A model generated the notes under the pieces. The model saw only the letters and a program-made list of their open reading frames with translations. It made no database searches and was not told the DNA's origin. Source: Anaeramoeba flamelloides (Eukaryota; Metamonada; Anaeramoebidae). Taken from it: a DNA stretch of 64,000 bases. Position 1 is the stretch's first letter. Each line of letters begins with the position of its first letter. Location of the stretch: the NCBI GenBank assembly GCA_027625915.1, contig JANTQA010000032.1:2294001-2358000 (forward strand), given 5' to 3'. Positions 52,016 through 63,433 of the stretch are shown in pieces. The position numbers were made by a program, and so were the translations under genes.

Positions 52016-52300
52016 CTTTAGAACTTATTTTTTTTTATTGTAGAATAAATTGGGAAAGTTTTATTTTGAGTTGTTATCAGTTGATATTAAATTGATTTCC
52101 TAAATAAAATAAAAAAATAATTTGTTGGGGTTGGATTTTACATATCATTATAATATATTTGAAATCTAAAAAAATATAGATTGTCAAAAACATTGACTAA
52201 AAAATTTTAATCGATATTTAGGTTTTTTAATCAATAATGATAAATAAAACTTTAAAATAAAAAATTGAAACATTATTTACCTGTGGAGATTTTAAATATA

Positions 52301-53332
52301 AACTCAATTCCAAAAATTGGGGCACACCTTCAAAATCAAGTTAATTCCAAGAAAGGTGATATTTGACTCTTAAATAGAAACATTAGATATTAACAATCAA
52401 TGTAAATAATTTTAAAGTTAATTATTTATCATTTTTTTTCATTATTTTTTGATTTTTGATTTTCAATAATTTTTTTGATTTTTTTTGGATTCTTTTTTTT
52501 TTCAAAACTTTTCGAAAATCTCAAAATCACTTTAAAATGAAATTTAAAAGTTTTCATTCTGATCACAAAAAAAAATTTTTTTTTTCTCTCAAAAAGAAAA
52601 AAGATTCTTTTTTTATCGAGAAAAAATTTTAAAAAAAAAAATCATGATATGGGGTGCTAGAGCACATGGCCTACAAACAGACCTTATTATCATTAATGGA
52701 AGTGTGAATACTGAATGTATTATTAATGATATTATCAAAAAAATCAAATGTAATTCAACTCGCTAATTCAGAATATGGTGAGTTGAAATGGATTTTCCAA
52801 AAGGGTGGAGCTTGTCCACATACTTCAAAAAAAAAAACTCAAACCTACTTAAATCGGGGATGTAATGTTCTGGACCCTTGACGCCCAATTCCACACATTT
52901 AAATCCAATTGGGAATTTGTGGATACTAAACTGAAAAATTGTAACCAAAAAACGAAGAAGAATTTTTAAAATTTTCACTAATGTATGGAATACTTTGAGT
53001 TGGGAAACCTAAGAAAATTAATAAACTCTATATTTAAAACGATAGATTTAGTTATCAAAAGACAAGCTGAATCTATTAATAGTTTTTATTAATTTTTCTT
53101 TCAATAAAAATGGATTTTTTGGTAACCGTGTTCCAAAAAAAGGGGCACACTTTTTTTTATTTTTTCTTTTTTATTTTTCGAATTGAATTTTAAATTTACT
53201 ATAAAATATATAAATAGTATTAATTAAATAATTCCCGGTCTTTTATTATTTTAATGTTTAAGTATTATGTATTTTGGAGTATATTTTTATTAATGTAATT
53301 TTTTTTTCTGTCCCATTTTTTGGAATTGGGTT
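52301..53332 (+). mobile_element. Tc1/mariner transposon relic
   Basis: Inverted ends AACTCAATTCCAAAAATTGG and CCATTTTTTGGAATTGGGTT are flanked by TA (52299-52300 and 53333-53334). From about 52640 to 52960 the plus strand carries remnants of the Tc1/mariner transposase catalytic domain in order: MIWGARAHGLQTDLIIING, then IFQKGGACPHTSKKKTQTYL (compare the family pattern FQQDGAPCHTS), then HLNPIGNLW (compare PDLNPIENLW). The catalytic Asp of the second motif and the Asp of the third are replaced, the frame is broken, and the N-terminal DNA-binding part was not found. The element is dead. Confidence 0.85.
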
Positions 53333-54455
53333 TAAATTATTAAAAAGTGGGGAATTATTATTTTAATTATATACTACAGAGTCAGAAAGGCATTTAAGGA
53401 TACTTTTTCAAAGGTGTTGCTTTTTAATAGTGATCAAAGGCTAAAAAAATAATAATTTATTATTAAATAATATTTATTAAGATTTTTTTGTGTTGGTTAA
53501 CTTTAATAGTACTCGTCTCGTGGGTATATGATTAACCCATAATTTTATTTTAGTATTGTTCAGAATTATGTGAATAGCTTAAATTCAAGAAATATTATAA
53601 TTAGAAAAATAGTATTCAAAAAAATAAAAAATAAAAATAAAAAATTACGACGATAAGTATAATAGCCTACAGATTAATGTATTCTGTAAGAAATATTTTT
53701 TTGTTTTTGGTAATTTCAAATTCCAATTTTTTTTTAATTTTTCTATTTATTTTAATATTATTTGTTTTTTTTTTTTTTTTTAATTGGATTTGAACAGTTT
53801 TTTATTTTTTTGGAGACTTTTTTAAAAATATAATTGCCAAAATTTCATTATTATTGAAATATATTGATTAATAATTTTTTTTAGGAATTCAATAAAAATA
53901 CTAATTAAATAAATAAAAAACAAAAATAATGGATAAAAATTTTAAATAACTGTTTTCCAATTTTTTTAATGTGTGTGTGTTGCTTTGATTCCTATTTTAT
54001 AAATATCAGAATATGTAGTCTTTTAAATATTGGTCTAGAATTTTTGAAAATAGAAATACCAATGTAGAATCCAATTTTTATACGCCATTAATCAGTAACA
54101 ATTAATAATGCGTGATCCTTCTTTTAGATAAGATCCTAGATACTATTCATTGGTTGTTTATTAATTTGGAGCAATCATTTAATCCAATTTTTTCGGTTGG
54201 TTATTCATGTGAAGAGTGGCGGGTTTAAAAAAATTTTATTTAAAAATTCTTTCTATATCATTCTTGATCAATTTTTTTTTTTTTTTTGGTTTATTTTTAT
54301 ATTTCTTTAATTCATAACTAAAATAATTAATTCACCAATTTCCGAAAATTTGATATTTATTAAGATTTTATAATAAAAAATTTTTAAATTTTCATTTTTT
54401 ATTTAATTTTATTTTAAGAATAATATTTTAACCTTCCTCTTTTTATTAAGTGGCT

Positions 54456-54495
54456 AATCTCTATTAAATATTTTTACCTAAATTTAATAGAGATT
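54456..54495. repeat. Small hairpin
   Basis: AATCTCTATTAAAT (54456-54469) and ATTTAATAGAGATT (54482-54495) are perfect 14-bp inverted copies around a 12-base loop. Isolated in intergenic DNA; function unknown. Confidence 0.8.
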
Positions 54496-55441
54496 GAGAA
54501 AATATTTTGCGAATTGCTTATATTTGAAAAAACCCGTTTGTTTTTAATATTAAACTTATTTATAGATAAGGAATCCTTATTTAGAAATTGGTAAAAAAAA
54601 AAAAAAAAAATAGAGAAACGTCCCTTAAAAGAAAAAATAAATAAAAAGGGTTTTTTAACTTTAAAGAGAAAAAAATAAAAAATTAGAGAATAGAAATTAT
54701 TATAAAAAAATCAAATTTTTCAAATTATAAATGTAACGAAATAATAGCAGGTTTTATCAAGTGTTAAATGGCTTTTAATTGGATATCTGTCCTCTGTTTA
54801 TGTTGAAAATTACTTTTGATTATTTCATTTGTATTTTTACAAAGGTTTTGAAATTGGGTGTGTGTAAAGTTCAAGAAAACTAAAAAACTTTGCAAATATC
54901 AACAAATATTATTTTTATTATTTTTCAATAAAACTTTTTTTTTATAACTTTTATTTCTGACCTCCATTGTTTTATTTTTTGAGAAATTAAGTGGGGTGAT
55001 TGATTTATGTACACTCTTGATGGGAAAGAAATCTTTGGATCGAACGATTAAAATTAAAATAAAAAATTAACGAAAAAAAAAGAACAAAACCAGAAATAAA
55101 TCCTTACTTAGAATTTTATTAATTTCATAATTAAAAAAAAAACAGTTAAAGGGTTTTCACTTTCAAAATTAAACAAAAAGTGAAGGCTTAAAGTGTATTA
55201 AAAAATAAATAAATAATGTTTTTTTTTTTTTTTTTTTTTTTTTTTTGAATTTTTTTATGATTCAAGTCTGTTCAAATCTTATTAATAAAAATAAAATAAT
55301 TTTCAAAAGAGTTAGATACAAAATTTAAAATTTTGGTTTTGGTACAACCGTGAACATCAGTGGAAAGCCACACAAAAGAAAGATATCATCAGATCTCATT
55401 ACGTTATTTTTTTTTATAATAAAACCATTTGGAAAAAGAAA

Positions 55442-56050
55442 TTAATTGTTTCCCAATTGTTGGAAAATTGGTAGTCTCTTCTTTTTGAGGCTACTTTTCT
55501 TTCGATTTGAAAAATGATGATACAGTCCCATTAATTTAAGTGCGTGGATTGACCCCAACGCAATTGACTCAGGATTGTCTCGATAATGAATAAAATTACA
55601 TCGACTGCCAAATTCACAGACACACTCTTCACCAAAAAAATTACGACACACTTCAGTTTTGAATTTCAAATTCTTCGTAATGCGTGGTGAGTTGTGATTG
55701 TGCTTTGGAGATTTAGGTCGTTCATGGTTGTGGTTGTGGTTGTGGTTGTGGTTGTGGTTGTGGTTGTGGTTGTGGTTGTGGTTGTGGTTGTGGTTGTGGT
55801 TGTGGTTGTGGTTGTGGTTGTGGTTGTGGTTGTGGTTGTGGTTGTGGTGATGGTTAGGGCTATGATTTTGGTTTTGGTTGTGGTTGTGGTTGTGGTTATG
55901 GTGAGTTGGGGATATTCGTCCAGAAACGGAAGGGTATTTGACAGGACTCATTTGGATGTGGTTAGGTTTGCGAAGTGGCGAAAATTGATCATTGTTGTAA
56001 AAATAATAAGAAGGTTGGTTTTCAATAAGTATAGGCTGTTGATAATCCAT
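55442..56050 (-). CDS. Single CCCH zinc-finger protein with a His-Asn repeat
   Basis: The 202-codon intronless frame runs from ATG (56050) to TAA. Residues about 127-155 hold KTEVCRNFFGEECVCEFGSR then CNFIH. This is a TTP/Nup42-like CCCH finger preceded by the K-T-E lead-in that is typical of RNA-binding TIS11-type fingers, so binding to AU-rich RNA is likely but inferred. Cysteines 135, 145 and 151 and His155 give C-x9-C-x5-C-x3-H, one residue longer than the usual C-x8-C; a fourth Cys at 143 could be used instead. Only one finger is present, where TTP has two. N-terminal to it lies a perfect run of about 20 His-Asn pairs, with shorter HN and QN runs before it. The C-terminal 45 residues are basic. 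No close neighbour shares its strand. The plus-strand poly-Val frame is its shadow. Confidence 0.85.
   Translation of the reverse strand: MDYQQPILIENQPSYYFYNNDQFSPLRKPNHIQMSPVKYPSVSGRISPTHHNHNHNHNQNQNHSPNHHHNHNHNHNHNHNHNHNHNHNHNHNHNHNHNHNHNHNHNHNHERPKSPKHNHNSPRITKNLKFKTEVCRNFFGEECVCEFGSRCNFIHYRDNPESIALGSIHALKLMGLYHHFSNRKKSSLKKKRLPIFQQLGNN
55725..55848 (-). repeat. TGGTTG hexanucleotide repeat inside the CCCH gene
   Basis: About 20 perfect tandem copies of TGGTTG (plus strand) encode the His-Asn run on minus. There are no interruptions over some 120 bases, and a shorter interrupted array lies at 55870-55900. Such purity suggests a recent or ongoing length change. Confidence 0.95.
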
Positions 56051-56643
56051 ATTTTGAAAAAGAAATAAATAATTTTTTTTTTATTTTTACAAGAAATTTT
56101 AAAAAAGAAAAAGGAGTTTTGGAAAAAAATGTTGAGATTATGTCAAGTCTTTTCTTTTAAATTTTTTTATTTTTTTTTTAAAAAAATCCCAAAAGATTCC
56201 AATTTCGTTGAAGCTGTTCCACGTGGAGTTAAAAACAACTCTATTTTTTTTAGGAAAAAATTTTTTTGAAAAATTTGTACAAATGGATTTTGAGGGAATT
56301 AAGACACAAAATAACAATGCAGTTTCTTTCAAAACTTGCTCAAATATTCCTCAATTTTATTTTAATTTTTGTTAATTTATCAGCTTATTTTTAAAAAAAA
56401 AAGGAAAGCAACTGAAAGAATAAAAGTGAAGAAACTTTAAAGATACGCAAATGAGGTTATTTTTCGGGTTCGGTTTCTTAATTACCATTATTCAGAAAAG
56501 CTTTTTACAAAAAAATACCTCAGGAATTAATTCTCCTTTCAAGCAACAGAACAGAATTAAATCAAACTTTGTTGAGTAACCCGATTTATAGACACCAAAA
56601 GAGTTTTATTAAAACTATTTTCCACTTCAAATTGTTTTACAAA

Positions 56644-57960
56644 ATGAGTGAATTGGTTTGTGTCAATTTCGAAAATTATGAATCATCAAAAGTAGATTTG
56701 GAAAAACAAGTTTATCTTTATGAGAAAGTTTCGTGTTTAAGGAATGAAAAAAAATTATTATTGGGTCTGTTGGGATTTTGATCAAAAAACAATTGTTCAA
56801 TTGAATCAGTCAAAAAAAAAGTTGTTTTTTTAAAATTTTATTCACCTTTCATCCTTTTTTTTCAATAGCCAACGTTTAGGAATTTGCGTTGATATTGTGG
56901 TGTGTTGTTATTGTTTGGAGATTCTTTTTACAACTAAATCCAAAATTTTGTTTTTTTTATTAATAAAAATATTCTTATTTTCTTTTCTTGTTTCTCTTTC
57001 TATATATTAGGGAAAGAACACGTTACTTTTGGTTTTGTGAGTCACATTGTTAAGAAACACATTTTTACATAAATTCAGGGCGCAACATTCATTTAAGAAA
57101 TTTTTATGACTAAACCCTATCATAAGGTGTTATTTAACAGATTTTTTTCAAAGATCTGGACTATTTACCATCTCACACTTTTATTTCTTTTGGAAACGTT
57201 TCTTTTGAAAGTTCTATTTGTTTTTTTTCTTCGTTTCTTATTGGAAATCTGAAAAATTTTTACAATCCTATTGTTCACATCCTTTCAGAAAAACTTTTTG
57301 TTAAAAGCACACTAAAACAAACCAATTAAAATGAAACAACTATTATCCAATAATTTGTTGATTTTTCTTTGAGGCTTTTTATTTCTTTGCAAAGTAAACA
57401 GAAAATATTTTCAATCACTTTTCCATTTTTTCTGAAATAAGGTGTTCCAAGAAATTCTCTCTCTATTTTTAGGTTACGCGTTTTCTGTTGTTTATATCAG
57501 GAATGTTTTTGGTGAGACAGAAACCTTAATGAAAGAAATTTTGAATTATTCCCAAAAAGAGAATCAACTAAATGTTTAACGAGAGATTTATCAGAGATCA
57601 GTCAAATTGAATAATATTTTTAAAAGTAGAATTGGCTATTCACCAAAAGTAAGTCATTCTTTCAATCATTGGGTTGTTGGAGTAACAAGGACTGTGATGT
57701 CTTTAACAGTTTAATTAAAATTGAATTACAGACATTATCATTGGGTGAAAAAGAACAATTATTCATTCAATTTTCCCAACCAGGTATACTAAAACCAACG
57801 TTACCGAAGAGTGTAATTTTTTGAGACCAGTCGTGATTAATTGTCGAGTAAAGTAAAAGTTTATAAGACGGATTCTTCTAATCACCCTTAAGCAATGACT
57901 AACTATTTCTTCGGTCTACCAAGTGTATATCCATTTTGGAGAATGAACATTTTGGTAAAC
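56644..57960 (+). pseudogene. Decayed 14-3-3-like gene
   Basis: Segments resembling 14-3-3 proteins appear in the right order on plus. 56644-56764 reads MSELVCVNFENYESSKVDLE and ends NEKKLLLG (compare ELV..ERYDEMVESMKK..EERNLLS). 57472-57579 has SVVYIRNVFGE..QKEN (compare SVAYKNVVGA..QKEEN). 57582-57648 has REIYQRSVKLNNIF (compare REYRQMVETELKLIC). 57729-57783 has YHWVKKNNYSF (compare YYKMKGDYHRY). 57872-57945 has a HP..GLPSVYPFWRMN stretch (compare [20 protein letters not shown]). A TTTTTAG acceptor and a GTAAGT donor survive near 57472 and 57651. In-frame stops and lost spacing between segments show that it no longer encodes a whole protein. The match is by eye and each segment alone is weak; the order is what persuades. 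Confidence 0.45.
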
Positions 57961-58302
57961 ACACAACTCAAAGTCTCTTCAGCTTTTATGATTTTTCCAA
58001 AATTTTACCTTGCCTCTTAAAAAAAAATTTATTTAGATCAGAATCGGAAAATTATAGGTTTATTTTTTTTTTATTTATAAAAAAGAGTAAAAAGTTACAA
58101 TAGATATACACACCACGAGAATAAACTTCACCGTTAAGAATAGAAAAGAACTCATCAAACAAAATGCCGGAATAAAAAAACGATCAACTTTCAGTCAATA
58201 AGTTTTTTTCTCACATCATATCTTTTGAAAGAACTACCAATTCCAAAACATATAAATTCCCTAAATAAGAAATTGAATTTTTCTTATCTTTTGAAAATAT
58301 TA

Positions 58303-58736
58303 CTGTTGTGGAAAAAAAGTGAAACTGGAAAAAAAGTGAAACAAGGTTTTTAATTGGGAACATTACTGAAATTGAAAAGTAAGATCAATGAAAAAAACAA
58401 TAAATAAATAAATAAAGACAAAATGAAGTCTTCGCCACAATAACAGTTTTTTAAATACTATCTTTTGGTATTGGCTTTTCTTTGATTGATCGATTATTAA
58501 AAATTTGTTCAAAAAAATTGACTATTTTTGAGATCTCCAAAACCACACCTATAATTTCGATAAACCAAGTAGATTTAAATTGCATTTGTTGGGTTGATTG
58601 AAAATAATATAATGGATTATTATTTGAAGTTAATTGGTTTCTTCTTTTTATTGATTTTACTTTTCATTTTCAGTAATGTTCCCAATTAAAAACCTTGTTT
58701 CACTTTTTTTCCAGTTTCACTTTTTTTCCACAACAG
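58303..58736. mobile_element. Tourist/Harbinger-like MITE, copy 2
   Basis: A 434-bp copy of the element at 448-879, in the opposite interior orientation, flanked by TTA (58300-58302 and 58737-58739). Both ends carry the tandem GGAAAAAAAGTGAAAC motif. Inner sequence such as TTTTTGAGATCTCCAAAACC and AATATAATGGATTATTATTT matches copy 1 on the other strand. No transposase. Confidence 0.88.
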
Positions 58737-59304
58737 TTAGTTAAAATTTTAAAATAGACATTCCGCTTTCACCATAAATTTATAAATTATCATCGAATAA
58801 CAATTAACCGATCTAATTGGGATATTGATTAGCGATCCTAAATCTATCAATTTTAATCTTATTGTTACATTTAGAAATCATAAAAACCCAAATCTGTAAA
58901 ATTAATTGAGAAAATTACTAAAAAATAAAAAATCTGATTTGTTGTGATATTCCTTAGATAAGTTCTAAATTTATTAGAAAACACCTATAAAGATAATTAA
59001 CAAAGTTTTAAACATTCATAAAATATGAATTATATTGTTCTTTAGATCCACCCCTTTATAATTTCTTCAAAAACTTATATATTGAATTTGGATACTTAAA
59101 GGAAATGCTTTATTCATCAAAAAGTTATCTCTCTTTGAAGTTACTTCTAAATAACCAGATATTTTTTTGCAAATTAAAATTCAAGGCAACTCAAGAAAAA
59201 AATCCCTTAACAAGATTTTTAATTGGAAATATTAGAAAAATTGTTGTATAGTTGGGAAAAAAATACCGTACAAGATTTTTAATTGTGATTATTAGTAAAA
59301 TTTT

Positions 59305-59715
59305 TGTATAATTTCAATTAAATCCTTATTATAAATAACCAATTTTATTATGAGATTAGTAATAAACCTACCTAAAGTCCATCAAAGTAAGGTGTCTCTA
59401 GAATACTCGAGTAATTGTTTGATAGCCTAATGTTGATCAACTTTTTTTGAAAAACAATCCAGTTTTATAGAGGTTTACTAGAGTTTGGAAAATGATAATT
59501 TTTATTCTTGTTTTTTGATTGATTGAATGGTGTTTTGAACAAGTGTGATTTCATCAATCATCATTCTAATAAGTGGGGGAGTTATAATTGAAAAAGTTCG
59601 ATTCTTAAAAAAAGGAATTTGATTGTAAATAAATGAAATTACGCAATAATTTTACTAATATTCACAATTAAAAATCTTTTCCGGTATTTTTTTCACTACT
59701 CTATAATTGCTTTTA
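59305..59715 (+). repeat. Dispersed repeat family E, copy 2
   Basis: Same orientation as 37815-38245. The best blocks are AGTAATAAACCTACCTAAAG and GGTTTACTAGAGTTTGGAAA. Many small differences suggest an old duplication. Confidence 0.8.
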
Positions 59716-60602
59716 TTTTCAATCAAATCCTTTTAATAGGTGTGTTTCACGTTTTTTTTTTCTTCTCATTTTAAACCAGAATGTGGATTGCCGCCTGAAA
59801 TCTGAATTAAAAACACTTCAAACCGTTTCCTAATTTGACAATTCTGAAATACAAGGTTTACTTTATGAAATATTATTAAAAATAGTTATTAGCATTTTTT
59901 TGCAAAAGTTATTGAAATTAAATTCATGTAAAAAAGTTAACTGAGAACGATGAAAGTTAAAAGAACAAAGTTTTCCAATTTGAGAGTTGTTTATTTCTTA
60001 TTTTTATAATTTAAGATACTTATCAGTTATTACCTTTTATTTTTTTTTCAGTTCTCAAAAGATATTTTTTATTTGGAGAATAAATAATTTTCAATTTTTG
60101 AAAATTCTTTTTGTACGACAAAGTGAGAAAAATTGAAAATCAAATTTCTTTTTTTTTGTGTAACTCAGAATCTAAGACTAATTTTAAAAAAAAGTTTCAA
60201 GAGAATTTTTTAAAGAGAATTTTTTCACAAATATTTTATCTTTCTCCTTTTCTTTATTTTTTTTTAAAATACAACTTTAAAATCTCAGGTTATGTTTCCA
60301 TGACTTTAGTAACTTGAAAACTCCAAAAAACAATTCATTTACCCTTAATTAATAAAAAAAAAAAGGAACAAAAATATTCAGTTAAGGACGATTTTTACAA
60401 TTCAACGAATAGTCTTTAAACAATTTGTTCCAATCTCATTTGAAACACAAAGGAAAGATCTTTAAAATATTCTCTAATTTGGATCAAAAGATCATTTTAG
60501 GATATTGTTGAAATGAAAAAAATCACTAATAAATTTTGATGTACATGAACTTGACCACCTTGCTAAGGACCGTCTATAATAATCACGATTTTTTAACATT
60601 AA

Positions 60603-61801
60603 GGAAGTAAGTACATTTTACCATTTTGAAAAATTTTAATTGTATTAACATTACTTAAAAAATTTTTTTGAGTGCCACCAGATATTGAAACTTTGAAACC
60701 AAAATACCATTCTCTACTCTATTTGTGAAAAGACCCAAAATAAATCAGATTTTAATCTTTAATTTTTTCAATTTTTTGAACATTTTTTTGATTCGATTTT
60801 TGGTTTTATTAAATTTGGTTTTGGATCTAAAGATGTGTTTATACAAACAATTGAAATTAGTCAAACAGTAAATCAACAAAATATACCCAAAAAGGTATGA
60901 ATTTGAAACAAATATTTTCTTTTAGAAGACCAAACAAGAAAGATCACCATTATAAATAAATTTGTTGAAATCAAGATTGAAAAAAAAATAATCGATATAA
61001 GCCCATTTTTGAAGATTGGTTTTCTTTATCTTCTTAGTTTGTATAAATAAAAACTATTTATTTCCGAGAATTTCTCAACCCATTACTATTTATTATTATT
61101 TTTAAAAACCCCTTTCTGACAAATTTGCATTCAAAATTCTTTTTTAAAATATTTTTATCAAACAAAGCCAAAAAAAGGAATACTATTTCAAAAATTAAAA
61201 TAAAGGGCTTGAATTCTTGGAATCAAAAAACAGTTATAAAAGATTCAAATCAAAATAATTGAAAAATACAAGAAAAATTTCAATCAGATTCTGATTTTTT
61301 TTTAGTTCTTATTGTAATTGAAAATAAATAATTATAAAATCAAACAAATTTGCCCAATAACCCCCCATTCTCAAGAAGAATTAAAAAAATCTCTGATTTT
61401 CTAAACCAAATCAAGAATTTGAAAAATTAAATGAAAATAGGATTTTTAAATTCATTTTGGAAATTCTTTTGAAATAAACAGTAATTTGTTTTTCAAAAAT
61501 TTTTTAAACAAAATTTTTTTCATAAAGAATTAAAAACAAAACCAAATAAAGAATAAGTAATTGTGTAAAATGGTATAGATAAGATTCAGTGATAAATCAT
61601 TTTTATTAATTTTTTTTTGATCATTTTTTTCATTTTTTTTTTGATTTCCCTTTTTTAGTTGGAATGAAAATATCTTTTACTAGGATATATTCCACTCTAG
61701 TATTTATGAAAATATCAATTTATTTGACTAAAGAAATGATTTAAAGAATTCAATTTCACATAAATGGTGGCACTCAAAAAATGAAAAATGTACTTACCCC
61801 C
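60603..61801. mobile_element. TTAA-flanked element, copy 2
   Basis: Inverted ends GGAAGTAAGTACATTTTACC and (read inward from the right) GGGGGTAAGTACATTTTTCA are each bordered by TTAA (60599-60602 and 61802-61805). A TTTTGAGTGCCACCA stretch is also present in both ends, on opposite strands, with a short extra sequence in the left arm. A TTAA duplication points to a piggyBac-type element. No transposase was recognised, so it is probably non-autonomous. Related ends occur at 28448-30204. Confidence 0.7.
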
Positions 61802-62049
61802 TTAAAAACACTTCTCAATATTTAAAACTTTTAAATCGAAATGATCGTATTATCAGTGATTTTTGACCATTCGATTACTTTGAATTGTCACATTATCACC
61901 TCAAACGAATTAATCTGTTCTAGTCCTACTTTGAGTTTTTCAAAGACATAGAAATCGAATTTTCTATTTCAAAAAAATATTTTTATAAAAGACAACCAAT
62001 TTTTAACCTAAAATTAAAATTTCAACTTCTCTTACTACCTTAGAGATAT

Positions 62050-62205
62050 TAGAGGTTTTGATGATAACATATATTATCATGATATTAACAATAAAATCGC
62101 TATAATATTAAAAAATCGCGGTTAGTTCGACTTTATCGCGAAAATCAACATTATCGTGATATGCACATTATAGCTAAAAAATGAAAAATTCTTTTTTTTA
62201 AATTA
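62050..62205 (+). repeat. Dispersed repeat family G, copy 2
   Basis: Same orientation as 49545-49690. Contains ATCGCGGTTAGT, TTTATCGCGAAAATC and ATTATCGTGATAT blocks. Unlike copy 1 it is not followed directly by repeat F, which lies 1.2 kb further on. Confidence 0.7.
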
Positions 62206-63433
62206 CCTTAAGGGACAAATAACTCTTATTTATTTTTTTTACCAAAATCAATAGAGTAATTATTTATATAAGGATACAATTTAACCCGATGTACAACTTC
62301 CTTTGTTAACTTTACAGAAATGAATAATCATTTTTAGAAGTTTATTTTTTCCAATGAAATTTTCAGTAAAAAGATCAAGATCCTTTTTTTTTTGGGTTTT
62401 TGGATAAAAATAGAAAAAAAATTGTAAAAATAAATTTATTTTGAAGAAATCTCACTTTTAGTAATTTCAGACAGTCTTTATGAACAAGTAACGTTGAAAC
62501 TTTAATCCCATTTTAAGCATATAATAAAAATCAAATAAAAATCAATCAAATATTGAATCCTTGAAGATCTAAAAAAATTGATCATTTCTTTTAATTGCAA
62601 ATATTTTTTTTAAATTTCAAGAAATCTAAAAGGCTAGTCAATATCCTTTTTTAAATACCAAGGGTATAAACACGGAACTGTTTGTATTAAAATCAGTTAT
62701 TTGATTATATCTATATTTTTTTAAAATAGAAATATGTATTTGAATTGTTTTATAGTTTGAAGATCTTTAAAAAATTCAGAAATAATTGTAAAGTCTATTT
62801 GATACAATTAATCTTTGGGTTGTTAATGACTTACTGAAATAATTAAGATCGAGCTATTAATTATTAATTATAAATAATCAATTTAAAAAGTATTTCATGA
62901 GATTCTAAGTCGAATTTTCCAGGCTTTAAAAAAGTATTTCGGGAGAATTTTTAATTATATTGTTTGGTTCTTTTTCTTAGATTTTTTTCATTCAATCCCG
63001 AGAAAAAAATTGATTTGAACTGTTCCTTGAATCAAAAAATTATATTTTTTGACAATGTTTAAAAAAATTTTTGTATTGTGTTTTGAAATTAAGTAGATTA
63101 TTTAAACTGAGTTATTATAGAACTTGTTGGTGTTATTTTTTAATACTTATTTTTGTACACTTCTTTTACGGACAATAAGATTTCAATCTTCTTTCAAAGA
63201 AAATAATTTTTTTAAAATAATTCAGAAATATGTTGAATTTTGAACTTTTCAAAAATGAGAAAAATGGATCAGACTTTTTTAAAAACAATAATTCATTTCT
63301 GAAAATAGTATTATTAGGACTTTTGTCTTGTAGTAATCAGATTTTTACTTCGTTTTTCAATTTCAAATACTGTAATTTTTTTTTGAATTTAAGCTACAAA
63401 TTCTACTGGAAGATTTTTTTAGTTTACTAGTCC

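Larger units (their letters stand above)
49256..55441. other. 6.2-kb repeat-rich stretch between the FKBP15-like and CCCH genes
   Basis: Holds repeat families G, F, H and C, a possible gene-tail relic (50180-50362), a Tc1/mariner relic (52301-53332), a small hairpin (54456-54495) and long T-runs (for example 55220-55246). A cluster of ATCACGAT/ATCGTGAT octamers lies at about 51000-51160. No intact gene was seen. Confidence 0.6.

Noticed and set aside
55694-56068. Plus-strand frame coding a long poly-Val run
   Set aside because: It is the complement of the TGGTTG array in the CCCH gene; the minus strand has the zinc finger and a proper ATG and stop.
56451-56582. 43-codon frame beginning MRLFFGFGFLITIIQKSF, like a signal peptide
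   Set aside because: No continuation by splicing was found and nothing conserved follows it, so chance cannot be excluded.
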